Source of the DNA: Spartobacteria bacterium
GTDB taxonomy: Bacteria; Verrucomicrobiota; Verrucomicrobiia; Chthoniobacterales; UBA10450
Reading direction: 5' to 3'
NCBI GenBank assembly: GCA_003445855.1
Contig: DMCG01000189.1
Coordinates: 1-7,505, forward strand
DNA length: 7,505 nt
Shown: in pieces, positions 5,752 through 7,505 of the stretch
Position numbering within the stretch: position 1 is the stretch's first letter
How the letters are laid out: each line of letters starts with the position of its first letter
Made by a program: the position numbers and the translations under genes
Notes under the pieces: generated by a model
What the model was told of the DNA's origin: nothing
The model's input: only the letters and a program-made list of their open reading frames with translations
Database searches by the model: none

Positions 5752-7478
5752 CAATCAATCGGCGCTGATTGACGCAACGCCTGGATTTGAATTCCGACCA
5801 ACGTCTCACCTTCGTAATTGTCCGCGCGAATGCGAAAGGCGATGTCCCACGGCGCGGAAGGCAATTGCTCGGCCGCGCCGTCGAAAAAAACCGCGCGCCG
5901 TTGTGAGTCGCGCTGGCGAAGACGAAGGATGAGATGTTTTTCTTTTATCACCCGTGGAGGCGCGACCGGCTCAACTTTTCTCGCAAAAAAAAGTGGCTGC
6001 CGGTTGGCGTTGCCAAATGGTTGCAACATTTCGTGCCAGCGCAAAAGATCGACATTGACTTCGGAGAGCGCCAATTCGTGATCGAGCCGCAGACGCGGCT
6101 GCAAATCGTCATCGGATAGCAATTCGCGCGCGGCGCGGCGAAACGCGTTAATGAACATGTCGATCTTATCTTCGCGAATGGTTAGACCGGCGGCCATTTC
6201 GTGACCGCCAAACTTTTCGAGATGTTCGGCGCATCGATCCAACGCTTTCACCAAATTGAAACCCTCGATGCTGCGTCCGCTTCCTTTGCCGATTCCGCTC
6301 TCGTCGAATCCAATCACAATCGCGGGGCGATGATACTTGCGAGAAAGTCGCGAAGCGACAATGCCGAGCACGCCCGGATGCCAGCCGCGCGCGCTGACAA
6401 CTATCGCCGCGTCTCGCGTTGATTCGAATTCACTGGCAATTTTCTCTTCCGCCGCCAGGAAGATTTGTTTCTCAACCTCTTGCCGCTCGCGATTTTGTTT
6501 GTCCAGAAACTCAGCGAGCTCCGCGGCTTCGCCTTCATCTTGCGTGAGCAAGAGTTGCAAAGATTTTTCCGCCGTGCTCAATCGACCGGCGGCATTCAGC
6601 CGAGGACCAAGTCGAAAACCGATGTCCTCGGTCAAGATCGGCGGGCGCACTCCGCTGACCTCCATCAATTTTCTTAATCCGGGACGCGTGGAGCGGGCGA
6701 TTTCACGCGAGCCGTGTTGGACGAAAGTTCGATTTTCGCCTCGCAGCGGAACAATATCGGCCACCGTCCCGAGCGCGACCAGATCGAGCTTCGATTTGAG
6801 ATCGAAATCTTCAAGCGGGCGCTTTTTCAGCAGCGCGTGACACAGTTTAAAGACAATGCCGACGCTGCACAGATAATGGAATGGCGAATGCGGATCGATT
6901 TTTGGATTCACGATCGCGACGCAATCGGGCAGCGCCCCGCGGCCGCGGGGCTCATGATGATCGAGCACGATCACGTCCACGCCGCGTTTTCTAAGATCGA
7001 CAATCTCCGCCGCAGACGACGTGCCGCAGTCCACCGCGATAAGAAGTTGCGGCTTATGTTGTTCGAGACAGCGCTCGATGCTTTCGCGGCTTAAGCCATA
7101 GCCTTCTTCCATTCGCATTGGCAGAAACAATTCGGGTCCCGCAGTTGCGGGATAAGCGCGCAGCATTTCCGACAAGAGCGCGAGCGATGTCACTCCATCG
7201 ACATCGTAATCACCGAAAAGCACGACGCGTTCATGTCGATCTAACGCTTGAAGAATTCGTTCAACCGCCTTTTCCATTTGCGGCAGCAAGAATGGATCGG
7301 CCAATGTTTTCAGACGCGGTCGCAGAAAATTCTGAACCTCTTCGGCGTTGGCAAAACTTTTGCGCATGAGCAGACGCGCAATGCACGCCGACCCGCAAAT
7401 TTCATTCCATGAGATCGATCCGCCGTTCAGCTCCTCCGCCGGAGCGATGATCCATCGGCTTTGCCGCGTATAAGGCAC
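5751..7478 (-). CDS. recJ: Single-stranded-DNA-specific exonuclease RecJ
   Basis: RecJ is a 5'-3' exonuclease on single-stranded DNA, acting in RecF-pathway recombination, mismatch repair and fork processing. The DHH phosphoesterase core shows DYDVDG (90-95), AVDCGT (148-153), DHH (173-175) and GTVADIVPL (237-245), which carry the metal-binding Asp and His residues. GPRLNAAGRL (291-300) follows. The DHHA1 part has SARGWHPGVLGIVASRL (362-378), GSGRSIEGFNL (399-409) and GGHEMAAG (424-431). The C-terminal part (about 460-570) fits the RecJ OB-fold (PFGNANRQPLFF). With 575 residues it matches typical bacterial RecJ. The start is uncertain: 7476-7478 is GTG with no ribosome binding site. The frame stays open to the window edge (nine more codons), so the true start may lie outside. 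Placing Trp9 near the N-terminus fits several family members and makes the GTG acceptable. It is the first visible gene of the block leading to recG and htrA. Confidence 0.97.
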   Translation of the reverse strand: MPYTRQSRWIIAPAEELNGGSISWNEICGSACIARLLMRKSFANAEEVQNFLRPRLKTLADPFLLPQMEKAVERILQALDRHERVVLFGDYDVDGVTSLALLSEMLRAYPATAGPELFLPMRMEEGYGLSRESIERCLEQHKPQLLIAVDCGTSSAAEIVDLRKRGVDVIVLDHHEPRGRGALPDCVAIVNPKIDPHSPFHYLCSVGIVFKLCHALLKKRPLEDFDLKSKLDLVALGTVADIVPLRGENRTFVQHGSREIARSTRPGLRKLMEVSGVRPPILTEDIGFRLGPRLNAAGRLSTAEKSLQLLLTQDEGEAAELAEFLDKQNRERQEVEKQIFLAAEEKIASEFESTRDAAIVVSARGWHPGVLGIVASRLSRKYHRPAIVIGFDESGIGKGSGRSIEGFNLVKALDRCAEHLEKFGGHEMAAGLTIREDKIDMFINAFRRAARELLSDDDLQPRLRLDHELALSEVNVDLLRWHEMLQPFGNANRQPLFFARKVEPVAPPRVIKEKHLILRLRQRDSQRRAVFFDGAAEQLPSAPWDIAFRIRADNYEGETLVGIQIQALRQSAPID

Positions 7479-7505
7479 GTGCAGTGCGGGCGGCGAGTTT
7501 ACCTT

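Larger units (their letters stand above)
2177..7505 (-). other. Probable operon recJ-recG-htrA
   Basis: Three minus-strand genes follow each other without any gap: recJ and recG share one base at 5751, and recG and htrA share one base at 3691. The block ends in the terminator at 2111-2134. Its upstream end and promoter lie beyond the right edge. One-base overlaps and missing ribosome binding sites argue for co-transcription and coupled translation. The operon assignment is inferred from gene packing. Confidence 0.8.

Overview
The window looks like chromosomal DNA from a moderately GC-rich bacterium, most likely a member of the Verrucomicrobiota (soil Chthoniobacterales/Spartobacteria type). 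That placement is an inference from the Trp/Gly-rich DUF6600-type exported protein, the style of the proteins and the short palindromic intergenic repeats. No rRNA or other phylogenetic marker is present to prove it.

Layout. Positions 1-234 (+) hold the last 77 codons of aspartate-semialdehyde dehydrogenase (asd). Positions 235-446 are a convergent intergenic region with two composite palindromes and a third, separate hairpin. Positions 447-2048 (-) encode an exported protein with a Trp/Gly-rich DUF6600-like domain and a long Pro/Ala/Gly/Lys low-complexity tail containing internal repeats. Positions 2049-2176 hold an intrinsic terminator and the leader of that gene. Positions 2177-7505 (-) are a tightly packed block transcribed in the order recJ, recG, htrA. 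RecJ is a 5'-3' single-strand exonuclease, RecG a branched-DNA helicase, and HtrA a membrane-anchored two-PDZ serine protease.

How the genes relate. recJ-recG and recG-htrA are each joined by the same one-base stop/start overlap (TGATG) with no clear Shine-Dalgarno sequence, so translational coupling is likely. RecJ and RecG both act on damaged or stalled replication forks. HtrA is an envelope quality-control protease carried at the end of the same likely transcript, which ends at a hairpin plus T-run at 2111-2134. The DUF6600 gene follows in the same direction but beyond that terminator, so it probably has its own promoter.

The most interesting non-coding signal is the pair of elements at 230-279 and 309-373. 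Each contains two inverted hairpins of identical geometry (8-bp stem, 3-nt loop, 19 nt in total). Every hairpin is directly abutted on its outer side by GTAG (left) or CTAC (right). This is the architecture of REP/BIME elements mobilised by RAYT (TnpA-REP) transposases. The first element supplies the stop codon of asd. I found no new defence or mobile system with protein components; the coding content is mostly housekeeping.
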